The notes under the pieces: generated by a model | Told to the model about the DNA's origin: nothing | Seen by the model: only the letters and a program-made list of their open reading frames with translations | Databases searched by the model: none | Translations under genes and position numbers: made by a program | In this document: positions 11,819 through 24,240 of the stretch, in pieces | How positions within the stretch are numbered: the first letter of the stretch is position 1 | How the letters are laid out: each line of letters starts with the position of its first letter | From: Sclerotinia nivalis | Taxonomy: Eukaryota > Ascomycota > Leotiomycetes > Helotiales > Sclerotiniaceae | Direction of reading: 5' to 3' | DNA length: 64,000 bases | NCBI GenBank assembly: GCA_029531795.1 | Contig: JAPEIS010000016.1 | Location: 1,922,001 to 1,986,000, forward strand

Positions 11819-13235
11819 AATTATTAGTAAATTGCTTCCAGAGTAATTCAATTGCTTTTTTCACTTTTCGATAGGATATTTTGGTTTTGGCAATGGAAGA
11901 GTGTATATGTCAATAGGAGAGATGGCAAGTCTCTGGGAAAGGTTGAAACTTGATTGAGGAGAAATTGAAACACTGGACTTACACTCATTTTACAACACGC
12001 TTCGACCCCTAAACACAATCCAGCGTTAGAATTAACGAAAGGATCTTATGGCTGAGATTGCACAAATAACCGAAAGCCGAAGGTATAATAGGTAGGTGCA
12101 ATGAGCTTTTATCTATTATTATTATATATATATATATATTTATAACAGCGAAAGAACAAAATTTGTACCAGAATGATCAAGAATTGTCAATAAAACGAAA
12201 AACGAAAGTAGAAAGTTGCAAGTCGAAATTGTTTAATGATCATCTTCAAGGAACCTATGGACTGCGCCAAAGACTAATCAATACTGGATCTGCATCCTTT
12301 CTCTAGAACTAATCCGAGACAAGCTTCAGGAACGGTCTGCGGATTGGAAACGATGTATGGAGCAAATTTCGGTGATTGATCAATTTTAATTGGTCAAGAT
12401 TGATTTATCGAGGATATTCAGGGATTAATTAGGTTGTACTCAATTTCTAGACCAACCAATAGGCCCAAATTTACTCATTAAAACCAAGCTATTAGAATTA
12501 GCCTTGACCACTATGTATTTTTGGAAACATCGGCAGCAAAACCCAACATTTTAATGTACTCCGTGATAATCTTGCCTGCAGACAGGAATCTAGACGGGGA
12601 AATATAATGTGCAGCACTTTTCTCATTGTCAAATGAATCCAATTGTATTCTATACCTGCTCGGGTGACTTTGCATTTTGAATGGAAAACTAAAACCACGC
12701 AAATGCGTCTATCAGGGAGACTAACGGTGAACAACTTAATTGATTGGGGATAATTATGCAGATCATTCCGTAACGCAAGTCCAATACTATTCATGTTTCA
12801 CGGCCATACGAGATGGACTATCGCCATTGATAGTTATTATCCACCTTATGCATGATCAGGAGGGCTGAAAAGGCAAGCTCTCAGATTCTTCTACGACTCA
12901 TGGTATAGATGCTTCCAAACGTGACACGGTGGAAGGCTAATCACATGATCTTATGTAGAAACTGACCTGAAATTTCATCTTCTCTAAAAGTACATTATTG
13001 ATGAAATGTAGTATATTTTTGTTTGATGGAGTGGATATTAAGATTGTATGGCCAGAAAGTCTTTCGGTACCAGCGATTAGCACGTATGTAGTTCTTGGAA
13101 GCGTTGTCACTCTTTCTCTACCTCGTGTAGCTAGATAACCTTTACATAGGTCTGAATGAATACTTTTACCACCATAAATGATTCTAAAAATCTCAAATAT
13201 CCTATGGTATCATTCCTCATCCCGATATTTACACC
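11819..13235. other. Intergenic region upstream of the syntaxin
   Basis: Contains the syntaxin promoter and the 3' flank of the NLR-like gene. An alternating TA run lies at about 12123-12139. Two overlapping minus-strand readings at 12498-12794 show no family features. No other signal seen. Confidence 0.5.
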
Positions 13236-16200
13236 CTAGTGACTGTCAACGGACATTTCATTTCTGCCAATTGACTCTCCCTTCTGCTGCTCGCCCCTCC
13301 CTGTGTCATAATCGGTTTTAGACAAGTTAACCTTTGTAGGTGCAAGTAGCCTCGTTCTTTCCAAGCCCCACTCTTTCAGCACTTTCTTCACATCTCTATG
13401 CCCATTCTCTGCCGCCTTCATCCACGCACTTCCCCACCATCCCTCAGTGTCATCCCTTGCCCCCTTCGCCAACAACGCCTCTACCACTTCGGCATGCCCT
13501 TCTGAGGCAGCTGCTAAAAGTGCAGTTCCAAACAATTTGCCTCCATTAATATTAACATCGATTCCGCTCTTCAAGCACGTCTCAACTATCTCGGCACTAC
13601 CTCCATGCGCAGCCGCCTGCAACATATTATGGGAGATTCCACCAGTATGATAAATGTTTGCACCCTCAGCTAGCAGTAAATTGAAGGCCTTGAGATGCCC
13701 TCTTTCAGCGGCGGCCTGAAGAGGAGTAGTGCCAAGTCCATCATGGAATTCGCTTTCATGATCAACGTGTACACCAGAAGACAGTAACAGGCGTATGATC
13801 TCCATGTTATTATTGCTTGCAGCAGCATGCAGCACACTACCAGCAAATTCCCGCTCTGCATACAAGTCCGCTCCCAAATCAATGAACAATCGACAAATTT
13901 CTGAGTGACCTTTAGCAGCAGCCTCGTGAAGAGCACCACCCGATTGCCCAGCGCCGAGATTTATGTTCGCACCATGACTCAATAATAAATTTACCATTTC
14001 CAAGTCTCCCCAGTGGGTGGCTTGTTGAAGAGCAGAACCAGAATGAAGGTAACGTCCGGAATTATTGTATCCGTTAACATCAGCTCCCCTCTCCAGAAGT
14101 AGCTTAACACTATCCAGAAGTCTGGCAGACCTCTTCCAGCTACCTGCAGCAGCAGCAAGTGCACTACCATTCGTCTCATCCCATGCATTGATATGTGCCC
14201 CACGATCCAAAAGTAAATTAATGAGTTTGAGATTACCATTTGAGGCTGCCAACACAAGGGGACACCCTGCATTGGCATCCGCTCCATTTTCCAGAAGAAA
14301 CAAAATACGTGGATCAATATCCGGCTTGTCGTCATTGACTTGCCCATGGACTCTCACGGCATCAGCCAGGGCAGTTCCGTGTCTCCGGTCTTGCATATTA
14401 ATATCGGCCCCGTGTTCGAGCAATAAGCGGAGTAGTTCAATATCCGTCCATATACTGTTGGTAATGTTGTTGTTATTCGCGGCACACTGCAAAGGAGTTG
14501 CATGTATTCCTGCGAGCCCTTTCGGAACTTTGCTGACCGACGCTCCATGCTGCAGAAGTACCCGACATACTTCAATATGACCAGCTAAAGCTGCACTTTG
14601 TAGCGCTGTGCCATAATCTTTGCAATGATTAACATCGGCTCCCAATGAAAGTAGAAGCAGAACAACCTCAACATGTCCTTTTCTAGCTGCTGCTTTAAGG
14701 GGTGTGCTATCAAGCTTTCCTTCTTGGTCAACTCGAGCACCGATATCCAACAATTTCTTCACCAATCTGACATCGCCACTATACGCAGCCCCTTCCAGCG
14801 CAGTACCCGTACTAGAGATGGCATTTATATCTCCCCCCCTTTCTATCAAAAGCTGCAGTACGTCGTCATGAGCCCGGGATGCAGCGATTTCCAATGGTGT
14901 ATATTTGCCGTCTTGAGTAGCCCCGATGTCTGCACCAGCGTCTAAAAGAAGCCTTACCATTTCAATATGACCATGGTAAGTAGCATAGTGCAAAGCTCTC
15001 ACCCCGAAAAGATTCTCATCCTCAATCGAGTCACCCCTTTCTAGTAATAACCTAGCTGGACCTTGGAGATTTGCAAATGCCATCAGATGTAGAATCACCG
15101 CCCCTCTTTGTAAACAATAGCTACTTAGCCTCACAGGGTACTCATACTGAACGTATTTCTCGAAATAACCTTGCGGTTCTTCTAGTTGTGACACCAGATG
15201 TTTTTGGCAAAGACCAAGCCGCTCCGCTTTCTCGGCATGTACCAACCAATTTGTAATGGCGTATTTGAAGAGAGGATAGGTGACCTCGTCGAGAGTTTCA
15301 TCCTTTTCAGTCTCAACAGTCCAATTTCTCCGCACTATTTCAGGTTGCTTAAAGTAATTTACGCAGGATCTGGACAGACGATCTTGACTTTGCCCAACAA
15401 TCTGACCGTTGGAGAATTGGCCTTCATCCTCACAGGGTTCAACAGATTGAGGCACTACATGTTGTACTAGGAATAGTAGACCTTCCGTAAGCATGAAATC
15501 CACCACTGTCTGGTGAATAAATTGCACGCGATATAAACCCGAAGTATACAAGGCTATTTCCACCAACCCTCCAGAAAGTGTCCTCATCAAAGTTTCCATT
15601 CGCCTATCGGACTCAATATAATCCTCACTATCTTCCCATCTTTTGCTTCCAGGATTGTGAGACCCTTCATCGCATGCCATCGCGATTCGTAATTCGGTAG
15701 CAGTCAAAGGTCGTTCCGCCAGTGCAACCCATTGCATTAACAGCAGTGTCTTGGATCGATATTTAACTTTGATGACATTAGTCAAAATATTCTCGTACAC
15801 AGCCGCGAGGTCATCCTGTACCTTTTCCAACATGATGTGAACATCCTTCAGACTTTCCGTGTCGTTAAAAGTCTCCGCAGCCATTGGAACCACAAGCTTG
15901 ACCCATTGAAAAACACCTAGTGATTTCTTTACAATGGCTGCTTCCATCTTTTCCCTGCCCTCAATAGCTACTCGATCATTGTCCCAGTTCCGAATTCTTG
16001 AGACCAGTTCCACATGAACAAAAACTGCAATATCAGGCATGTTATGATTTTCCACGTTGACTTCAAAGCCATCACTTAGGGAGACATTCGGATAATGTCG
16101 ACAAGAAACGCAGATTTTTAGAAATCCATTATCTGCGGTTACCCTTTTCTTCATATTGTCGAAATAATCAATCAGCATCCTCGCGTTATCATCACCAGCT

Positions 16201-17800
16201 TCATCAAGTGCATCGACATATAAAGCGACGGGTTGCGATTTTGCAATGCAAGTGATGGCATTGAATAGCCATTCTTTTAATTCATCTTCAGTCCAAACGC
16301 AATCATTGTCTGGTTGCCCGGGCGCATTTTTCTGGATGAAAGACTTTCGAAGCAATTCACGGATGGGAGATGCTTGGAGGTAGAGTTGATATAACAATTC
16401 TCTGTACATTCCCTCGGGGCTTTTTTGGAGAGGAGAACCTCGACCATGGAAGAAAAAATTCAAAACTAGCTGGCCGGAATCATGATGGCGAAGATTTGAC
16501 AGGATATATGCCATAAGTGTGGACTTACCTGCACCTGGTTTACCTTTTATCCATATCAAGCTACGCTGGGCAGCTTTCCATCGTAGGTAGGAAGGGTCTT
16601 TCAAGATCCAGGTACAGGTGCCCGGGTATGCGCCGTTTGTATTGTGGCGTCTTTGCTCCATTTCGGGATAGTGTATGGAGGACAATACGGCTAAGTATGT
16701 GAGTTAGATCGATATGTAGTAGGAAAGCAAACTACGTACCTTTGTCATCGGATGTGAGTTCTGGTTGAACACCTATTCAATTATTAGGCATTAGCATTGC
16801 ATATCATTATTTTCTCGCTTACAGAGAGCTTACTCAAATTAGCTTTATCAGCATATTCTTTCAGAATGCCGCAAACTCTCTGGTATGACTTGCTTTCCGG
16901 TCCACTAAATCTGCAAATATTTCGATGGTCACGATTCATTGGCACCGCCCGTTCATTTGGAATGTGCAATAGTGCACTCTCCTTATCAACAACTAATCCT
17001 TTCAATCCCGTACAAATGACTTGTTCCTGGAAACTGGCGATCATTAATCCTTCATACAACTTCCTTTCCTTGAATGTTTGCTGTATGTCTCTCAAGACTG
17101 ACGAATCTCGCGCGAGAGGCATGATCAAATCATCTCTCACACGACCGCTAAATCTCATTGGAAGCGAAAGAATGCCATTGGCAACATTGGCGATGGACAG
17201 GGGTAGCTTTGTCTCATCAGAACCCATATGCGGAGTGGCAAGGAAGAGGATGGCGGATGTGGAGTCAAATATGTTTCTGTAGGTACTATTATCAACGGCG
17301 GTGATAAGTGCCTTTTTTAAGACGATGCCTCCCATACTATGACATATGAAGATGATGCGACGTTTCTGATTCGAATCATCCTTTCTCTCCCTCATCAAAT
17401 CCACCAGAAGAGTTCTCGCGAAATCTTCTATTGTGCCCGTCCCCCGACTAAACAGTACATTCGCATCGTACCCATACGAAAATATCCTTGCACCTGGGAG
17501 TTCAACCGGCAACTGATCTTTCAACCAGAAGTTCTTCTTATTATCTTCCCTCTTCTCTGTCCATGTTTTGAATGCATCGCCTTTTATACCATGCAGTGCC
17601 ACAACATCAATTCTATAAAGTGGCTCTTCTTCATTCGAAGGTGTGGGAATCGGATTCAGGTGGAAGAGACCAAACCTTTCGGTGGGCTCGGAGTCTTTAG
17701 TATCGCTCGGAGGAGAAACACTGGAATGGGTTGGAAGTACGGTTGTGGCAGATTTTGAGCGAGTCTTTCTAAACTTAAATCGCGCCAGCGACAACGCCAT
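13236..17800 (-). CDS. NLR-like protein: alpha/beta-hydrolase, NACHT NTPase, 16 ankyrin repeats
   Basis: One gene of three exons: 16834-17800, 16740-16772 (a 33-nt microexon) and 13236-16690, encoding 1484 residues. All three phase-1 joins restore the frame (ANLS/VQPELTSDDK/AVLSSIHYPEM). Order of domains: a lipase-like alpha/beta-hydrolase (about 60-290) with nucleophile motif CHSMGG (Ser155) and VVALHGIKGD; a NACHT-type NTPase beginning with YPEMEQRR, Walker A GKPGAGKST at 383-391 and Walker B VDALDE at 492-497; a helical middle; then 16 ankyrin repeats from about 896 to 1442. This layout is known among fungal NLR-like proteins, which control non-self recognition and cell death; ankyrin repeats sense a ligand and the N-terminal domain is the effector. 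The start at 17800 is the first in-frame ATG. No transmembrane segment is seen, so it is likely cytosolic. The intact frame over 4.4 kb suggests a functional gene. Confidence 0.92.
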
Positions 17801-19188
17801 AAGGTATTTGGTGGGAAAGAGAATGTTATCTCCCAAAGCAATCGCAGGTTACTGCCAATGAATAATTTCGCAAGATGAATTAACAAGCAGTACAGTTAAA
17901 AAACATTACAATCATATTACATAGAAGGGAAATCACAGAAGATAAAGAAGACAGGCCCCTCAACTGCCACAAATCAGTATGCATCCATACGCAAATAGCC
18001 TACCTCTGATGCTTGCACACCTACTTCTGCCCTACCATTGGAACGAGGCTTTGTGACTTCTCAGACGCGACTTGCGTCCGCGGTCGTATATCTAGGAACC
18101 CTGAACAGATATGATGTTGATGTCTCAGAATATTTTCACCCCTGGTTTGATCCTGATTCATTGGGTGGCAATATGCAATGTAACTGTTCTTCAGCGCTGA
18201 GCGAGAACTCGAGAGTGGTTTAGCGGACATGAGTAAAATGGCTGGGCGCTTATTTGTGTTAAATTCCGGACCAATAAAATAGAGGGAAGAAATGTGCATA
18301 TATCCACGTGATTCAGTATTTCAACACCATTTCCCACAGCCTCCTCCCTTCTTTCTATTGCTTTCCTGTTGTGTTGCGTTTGAGTAAAATGGCTGCTAGT
18401 CAGTTGTCTAACCGCAGCTTGCAAAAGATATATGGACTACCATATACGATCAACTGCACCCTAACTATCTTCCTCCAGTCTAGTAACTATCAAGTAGAAG
18501 TAACTCTCAAGTTGGAGACTTATAATTAAAAACAGCCGTATAAGAAGTTTCAGTAATGCCTTGAAAGTGCAGGATGTTCTAGAAGCACTTTGCACCCCTC
18601 TCGCCTTTAAAATTCTGCTTTTGTTCTAAGCTAATCCGAGAAACAGCTTTTCAAAAGCACTGGTGTCAGCACCTGGAGTGTCAACACCTGAGATTCTGCA
18701 CCTCGCGTCTATATATATTCTGTAGCTGTAAGGTGATGTTACATGCTACACACTTGCCACGCAGTTTGGTAGTTCCGGATTCAAGTACAATCATGTCATT
18801 ATTAAATGGAGTGCATTATGAATCTTCATCCGCAATCTTTGTTGCTGAGAAAGGAGCTCGTGGTTTGTCTTTGCTAAGTCTACAGTATACGAAGTTCATT
18901 CAATTCTAATCCTAATCGAATAAAATATTAGGGTTTGAATAGATATTTTAAATCTAATTAAGTATTGATTTTCAGCGATCAATTTGATGAATAAAGTTAC
19001 AATATATTATAGTTCTAACACTCTATAAGGCTCTATTAAGACGTCCTCTGTAGAACCTTAGGACTTTGGTGATAAGCGAAAATGGCGCTGGTACAATCCC
19101 GTTGACCGCCTTGCCGCCCATCACCGGCAGAACTTTACGATTTTTGTTCTCAATAATAATTTATTTCATACTACAACAGGAACAACTT
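17801..19188. other. Divergent promoter region, NLR-like gene and TRM1
   Basis: About 1.4 kb between two divergently transcribed genes. Short readings at 18021-18529 on both strands lack any recognisable feature. The part from 18880 to 19060 is AT-rich. A small repeated motif CAGCACCTGGAGTG / CAACACCTGAGA lies near 18666-18694. No RNA gene seen. Confidence 0.5.
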
Positions 19189-21366
19189 ATGCGATCGATT
19201 TCTGCTTCTGTCAATTGCTTCAGAAGAAATCGCATTACACCGCAGACTGTTAACAATCGGCAAATAATTTCAATTTATAGATTCTTTTCAGCCTCCACCA
19301 TGGATGCTAGTCTTCCTGATATAACGGTCGCGCCCGCTGCCGATCAACATATTCTCCACGATGGAAAAGAATATACTACAGTTAAGGAAGGCCTCGCACA
19401 TATCCTGATACCCGCAGAAGGATCGAAAGTACCGCAGACAACTCCTAAAGGTCAAAACCAAGTACAATCTGTCTTTTACAACCCAATCCAACAATTCAAT
19501 CGAGATTTGAGCGTCCTGGCGATTAAGGCATACGGAGAAAGCATACTGGAAAAGAAGAGGAAGATAATCGAACGAGATAGACAAAAGAATGCTGCCAAGA
19601 AGGAGAAGAAAAGAAAGAGGGCTGTTGAAGAAGGAAATGATGGACCGAGGAAAGTTGGCAAACTCGAGAGTGCAGGAGAAGCTGTAGAGCTGCCATTAGC
19701 CGTCGCAAAACCAGAGAATACCAGTATCGAAAAGGAAATAGAGAGCAAAGAAGCAGAAGCAATGGGTCAAAATGGAGGGACGAATACGACACCCTCAATC
19801 GCCAACGGAGAATCAAATAATCATGTAACAATGGAAACGGCTGAAGTACCAGAAAACAAAAACGAACAAGAACCCACAAAACCTGCGAATCCAATCAGCC
19901 CGAGATTCAAAATCCTCGATGCATTATCTGCGACTGGGCTCAGAGCTCTTCGATATGCTCAAGAAATTCCCTTTGCAACATCGATTACTGCGAATGATCT
20001 TTTGCCCGCAGCTACCAAAACAATCGAACTCAATGTGAAGCATAATAAGCTTGAAAACAAGATTAATGCTGTCACTGGAAATGCATTGACACATATGTAC
20101 AGTCTTGTGGGCGATGACAGCAAAGATGGAAGTGGCAGCAGAAAATATGATGTTATTGATTTGGATCCTTATGGCACAGCAGCTCCATTTTTGGATGCGG
20201 CAGTACAAGCCGTCAGAGATGATGGGGGGCTTTTGTGTGTTACTTGTACTGATGCTGGTGTGTGGGCTTCCAATGGATATCCCGAAAAGGCATACTCTCT
20301 ATACGGAGGAGTTACTGTCAAAGGCCAGCACAGTCATGAAGGTGGTTTGAGACTTATTTTGCATTCTATTGCTACATCTGCCGCTCGATATGGCCTGGCA
20401 ATGGAGCCACTTCTTTCTCTCTCGATTGATTTCTACGCACGAGTATTTGTTAGAATATACAGATCTCCCTCAGATGTCAAATTTTTGGCAGGCAAAACCA
20501 TGATGGTTTATAATTGTGATACTGGCTGTGGAGCATGGACAACTCAGATGGTTGGAAAGAACAAGCTCGCGCCTAATAAAAATGGTAATGGCCATTTCTG
20601 GAAACATGTCTACTCCATGGGACCATCCGCGGGTGAGAATTGCTCCCATTGTGGTATGAGGACTCACCTCGCTGGACCTATGTACGGTGGTCCACTCCAT
20701 CAACCTGAGTTTGTCCAGAGAATTCTCGATGATCTTCCCAACGTATCCAAGGATACATATCATACAACGGCTAGGATCGAAGGAATGCTCACATTGGCGC
20801 TCGAAGAGAATTTGCCTCCCACAAAAGACCTGCCAGACTCCCCGACCGACTCATCAAAGACTGGCAAGAATGATCCCGCAACCCTTGACCATTATCCATT
20901 CTTCTTCATACCATCAATGCTCGCCAAAGTAATTCATTGCGTCACTCCCCACGAGAATGCACTCCGAGGAGCTTTACGCCACCTCGGCTATAGAGTTACT
21001 AGAAGCCACACAAAGGGTGGTAGTATCAAAACCGATGCTCCTTGGGATGTTATCTGGGAGATTATGAGAGAGTGGGCGCGACAAAAATGTCCACCAAAGG
21101 AGGGTGCTATCAAGAAGAATACAGCCGGGTGGTACATTATGGGCTTAGACAAAACGGACACTTCTACCCAGCAGTCAAATATCAAGGATGAGTCTAGTGA
21201 AGTTGAAGCCGAAGAGAAAGACACATTGCCCGCCGCGAAAAAGAAACTCGAGATAGTATTTGACGAAAAGCTGGGAATGGAGAAAGATACAAAAAAGATA
21301 GTAAGATACCAAGTTAATCCTCGAGAGAACTGGGGTCCAATGAATCGGGCCAGTGGCCATGCATAG
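19189..21366 (+). CDS. TRM1: tRNA (guanine26-N2)-dimethyltransferase
   Basis: SAM-dependent enzyme that makes N2,N2-dimethylguanosine at position 26 of tRNAs. One uninterrupted frame. Two starts are plausible: ATG at 19189 (725 residues) with a weak context, and ATG at 19300 (688 residues) with a near-ideal context (CCACCATGG). The 37 residues between them are rich in Arg and Ser and contain no acidic residue, as in a mitochondrial presequence. Seen: FNRDLSVLAI near the start of the enzyme, a lysine-rich nuclear-signal-like block KKEKKRKRA, SAM-binding ILDALSATGLRALRY, the DLDPYGTAAPFLDAA motif, and a zinc-type cluster CDTGCGAWTTQ...CSHCGMRTHLAGP typical of Trm1. Yeast Trm1 is known to be shared between mitochondria and nucleus by alternative starts; the layout here suggests the same. 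It ends 172 bp from the convergent rhamnosidase-family gene. Confidence 0.96.
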   Translation: MRSISASVNCFRRNRITPQTVNNRQIISIYRFFSASTMDASLPDITVAPAADQHILHDGKEYTTVKEGLAHILIPAEGSKVPQTTPKGQNQVQSVFYNPIQQFNRDLSVLAIKAYGESILEKKRKIIERDRQKNAAKKEKKRKRAVEEGNDGPRKVGKLESAGEAVELPLAVAKPENTSIEKEIESKEAEAMGQNGGTNTTPSIANGESNNHVTMETAEVPENKNEQEPTKPANPISPRFKILDALSATGLRALRYAQEIPFATSITANDLLPAATKTIELNVKHNKLENKINAVTGNALTHMYSLVGDDSKDGSGSRKYDVIDLDPYGTAAPFLDAAVQAVRDDGGLLCVTCTDAGVWASNGYPEKAYSLYGGVTVKGQHSHEGGLRLILHSIATSAARYGLAMEPLLSLSIDFYARVFVRIYRSPSDVKFLAGKTMMVYNCDTGCGAWTTQMVGKNKLAPNKNGNGHFWKHVYSMGPSAGENCSHCGMRTHLAGPMYGGPLHQPEFVQRILDDLPNVSKDTYHTTARIEGMLTLALEENLPPTKDLPDSPTDSSKTGKNDPATLDHYPFFFIPSMLAKVIHCVTPHENALRGALRHLGYRVTRSHTKGGSIKTDAPWDVIWEIMREWARQKCPPKEGAIKKNTAGWYIMGLDKTDTSTQQSNIKDESSEVEAEEKDTLPAAKKKLEIVFDEKLGMEKDTKKIVRYQVNPRENWGPMNRASGHA

Positions 21367-21538
21367 GTTCTATTATGCGTTTAATATACCCTGTCATACG
21401 AATTTAAATCATCCTGTATGTCACTGCCTTTCAATCGGTGATATTGCCAATACTGCTGTATTTGACTGGTTGCGACTTCGATCCTACGACAATTGATTGA
21501 TGCACAGACTGCTAGTTTTTTTTTGTTCAGACTTGAAT

Positions 21539-24240
21539 TTATTCTTTACATAACTTGAAGACTTTTCGGCCAAGCCGTTTTATACAGCATGGACCTTTTA
21601 GTTCTTCCTCTTGTGTTTCAGGCTCATAATCTTCCCAGGGTAGCTCCCTTAAACTTTGCCTGCTTGGCGCCGAGTGCCTATTTCGAGGCGATAAACAAAG
21701 CCTTAAAGTTACCTCTTCATCCTGCCCTATAACGATTTTCTTCTCCAGATATTCCGCACATACACTCCTAGATGCTAGGAAAATCCAGCCTTTTGGTGGA
21801 TACAAGTCCGCCACTGTTCCTTTAGGTACAAACACTGTAAGCTCTCCTGTGCTACTTGGTTCGTGTATGTGAATGGCCACGGAGATCTCCCCCATTGACG
21901 TCGAAAGTCGATAATCCACAAAAGTAAGTCCTGCAAGTACAGGATGCACTTTCCAACGAGACCAGCCCCGATATATTGGCTCAACCCCCGCCAGATATTG
22001 TGGAAGAATAGAAACCGGCCAGGTAGATCGTGCTTGCATCATTGAAGTCGTAGATGAAGTTGGCTGCCCGTTTGGTTTTATCTCTTTCCAATGTCCTCCT
22101 GAATAATCTACACTTTCCGGATCTGACATAGGACCCCATACTCTTTCCACTAATTCCACCGCCTCATATCCTTTACCAGCTTGAAACAGTGCCTCTGCTG
22201 CCATTCCACAAGTATAAGGGCTCACAGTCTTTACATACCTTCTACTTTCTGAATCTCGAATTGTACACGGAAGTTCTCCTGTTTTTGAAAGCCCCAAGAG
22301 CTCATCTGAACTTTCTGTATGAGGTATGACACCAAGAATTCTTCCATATGCATTAACTTCGTGGGATATCGTCGTTGGTGGGGTACGGTCACTTAGCCGC
22401 AAAACCCCTGTTTTTGAATGCCATAAATTCTCCAAAATTCTTTCTTTGAGTACCAATGCACGTGGTGTATATTGGTCTTCTACCCCGAACATGCCACACA
22501 TCTTGCTCATGGAAATCAAAGCATCGTAGTATGCAAGATTTAACTTGGATGAAGCACCTATCAGGATATCGGATGACATAATATCTCCTGTTCAACGGTT
22601 AGGCATTATTGATGGTACTGGGAGGAAAATCCTTACTTGACATGTTTGGTGGTGCCACAACTAATCCTCGTTTATCTTCATAAAGTATTGCGAAATCCAT
22701 CGATTTTTCCATCTTGTCCCATATCATCTCCACAATAGAGCAATCACCCGAGTACATCCAATAGTCTTTAACAGCTACCAAAAGTTGGAAGCTCAGGGTG
22801 AGGGAGAAAAATGCGTAGGTTGGAGGCTCACTTCGTTCATTCTCGAAGAATGTCTTTTGTATGGGGCTTATGTTTCCAAGATAACCATCGCTTCCTTGGT
22901 GACTAGAAAGCAACGAAAGGCTTCCCAGAACGGCCTCTAAATGCCCAGTCGAATGGTAGATGGATCGGCCCATCACGAACAGATCACCAGCGGAGCATAT
23001 GCGATGGCCTTTTGCACTGTCGACTGTACATGGTATCTGGTTTGTCCCAACGTGAAAGTCTGCCAAAACGCGCACTTTGCTTTGGAGTCTCATATCATTC
23101 TCATAGAGAATATTGTCATTGACATCTCTCACCACTAGCGATCGATATACTGCAACATAATGTGCGGGACCACCGAAAGCAATCGAACCAGTGTTTGGCT
23201 CGCATCCGGGCGACGAGTATATACTCAATCGCTTCAGAAGGGCGATTCTTTTGTGGTTGATCTTCACCAAAACGCTTGAACCGCGAGCTTCAATATCAAT
23301 CCGAAGCCAATCAAACAAGTCGAGACTTCCGGGAAGGTCCCATGTCCCTCTTAATATTGACGATGAAGTATCCGAAGCGCCTTCGAAAGCCGATAAGCTC
23401 CTTGATGCAATGTCTATGGAGAAAATCAATCCACTTTCCACCATATGAATGCCCCAACTGGCTCCGCCGGACTCGATTTTCACCTTAAATTTGATCGCCT
23501 TATCCTTCCATCGTGTCCCATGACGACAAGGTGCCCATCGCTGTCCTGATATCCTAGTTCCGAATTCAGCTACTTCCCAAGTCTCTTGTACTTCTCCAGC
23601 TTCCACTGTGCATCGATCAACAGTATTGACACCATCTCTCCATATCTTGTTGAGTAACTCATTTGATGACACGAAACGACCATCTCCTGTTGTTCGTGGT
23701 CTTAGTTGTCGAAATCCTATCGACGAGATTGCCACTGAACAGTTTGGTGTTACAAGGGTAATTTTTTGATATCGCTGTGAAGTCTGCGGAAGTTTGGATA
23801 CCATCAATTTGTGTGTATTCGAAGGTGTAAAGTAAAGGGTCTTCGCTCGGTAAGTATCCATTGCATTAGAGAATCCAAAGAATGGTCCATCTCCTAACGA
23901 AAGTTAACACTCACTCTATTGAACGATCTATTAGCGCAATCTTACCCATTTTTCTGTTATGAACTCCGGTGCTTGTTTCGCTATACACAACATCGACTAC
24001 AGCGGGTCGTCTATTACTAGTCACATTGACCGTCTCGACAAAGGGGAGTCCGCCTACACTCCTTCCGTAATCAAGGATGATTTCCTGTATTCCATCACCT
24101 CGGGATGAGAGGATAAGAGGCTGGTTCCGTGCTAGGTGGACTTCACGACCACCAATTTCTCTCCAGATTTTCAAAGGGAAATTAAAACCCAAAAGACTGC
24201 CCGGGTCGTTTGGTGGTGATCTTCTTTGGATACGTGACAT
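21539..24240 (-). CDS. GH78-like alpha-L-rhamnosidase family protein
   Basis: Six-hairpin (alpha/alpha)6 glycosidase relative; GH78 enzymes release terminal rhamnose from plant glycosides and pectin. Three exons: 23946-24240, 22637-23893 and 21539-22587, giving 866 residues; introns are GTAAGA...TAG (23894-23945) and GTAAGG...CAG (22588-22636). Seen: an N-terminal beta region with EIILDYGRSVGGLP, GFRQLRPR, a lectin-like insertion (GTRWKDKAIKFKVKIESGG to about IAFGGPAHYVAVYRSL), then the helical domain with GDLFVMGRSIYHSTG, LLSSHQGSDGYLGN and DYWMYSGD, and a C-terminal beta domain (GEISVAIHIH). There is no signal peptide at the chosen start (24240, the only in-frame ATG), so it may be intracellular. 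The usual GH78 segment D-G-x-x-R-D-R reads D-S-A-K-G-H-R at 390-396, so catalytic activity is doubtful. Confidence 0.88.

Noticed and set aside
12498..12794. 98-codon minus-strand reading
   Set aside because: No domain and unsupported start; overlaps a second equally open frame.
14065..14580. 171-codon plus-strand frame inside the NLR-like gene
   Set aside because: Antisense shadow of ankyrin repeats; the minus frame has 16 clear repeats.
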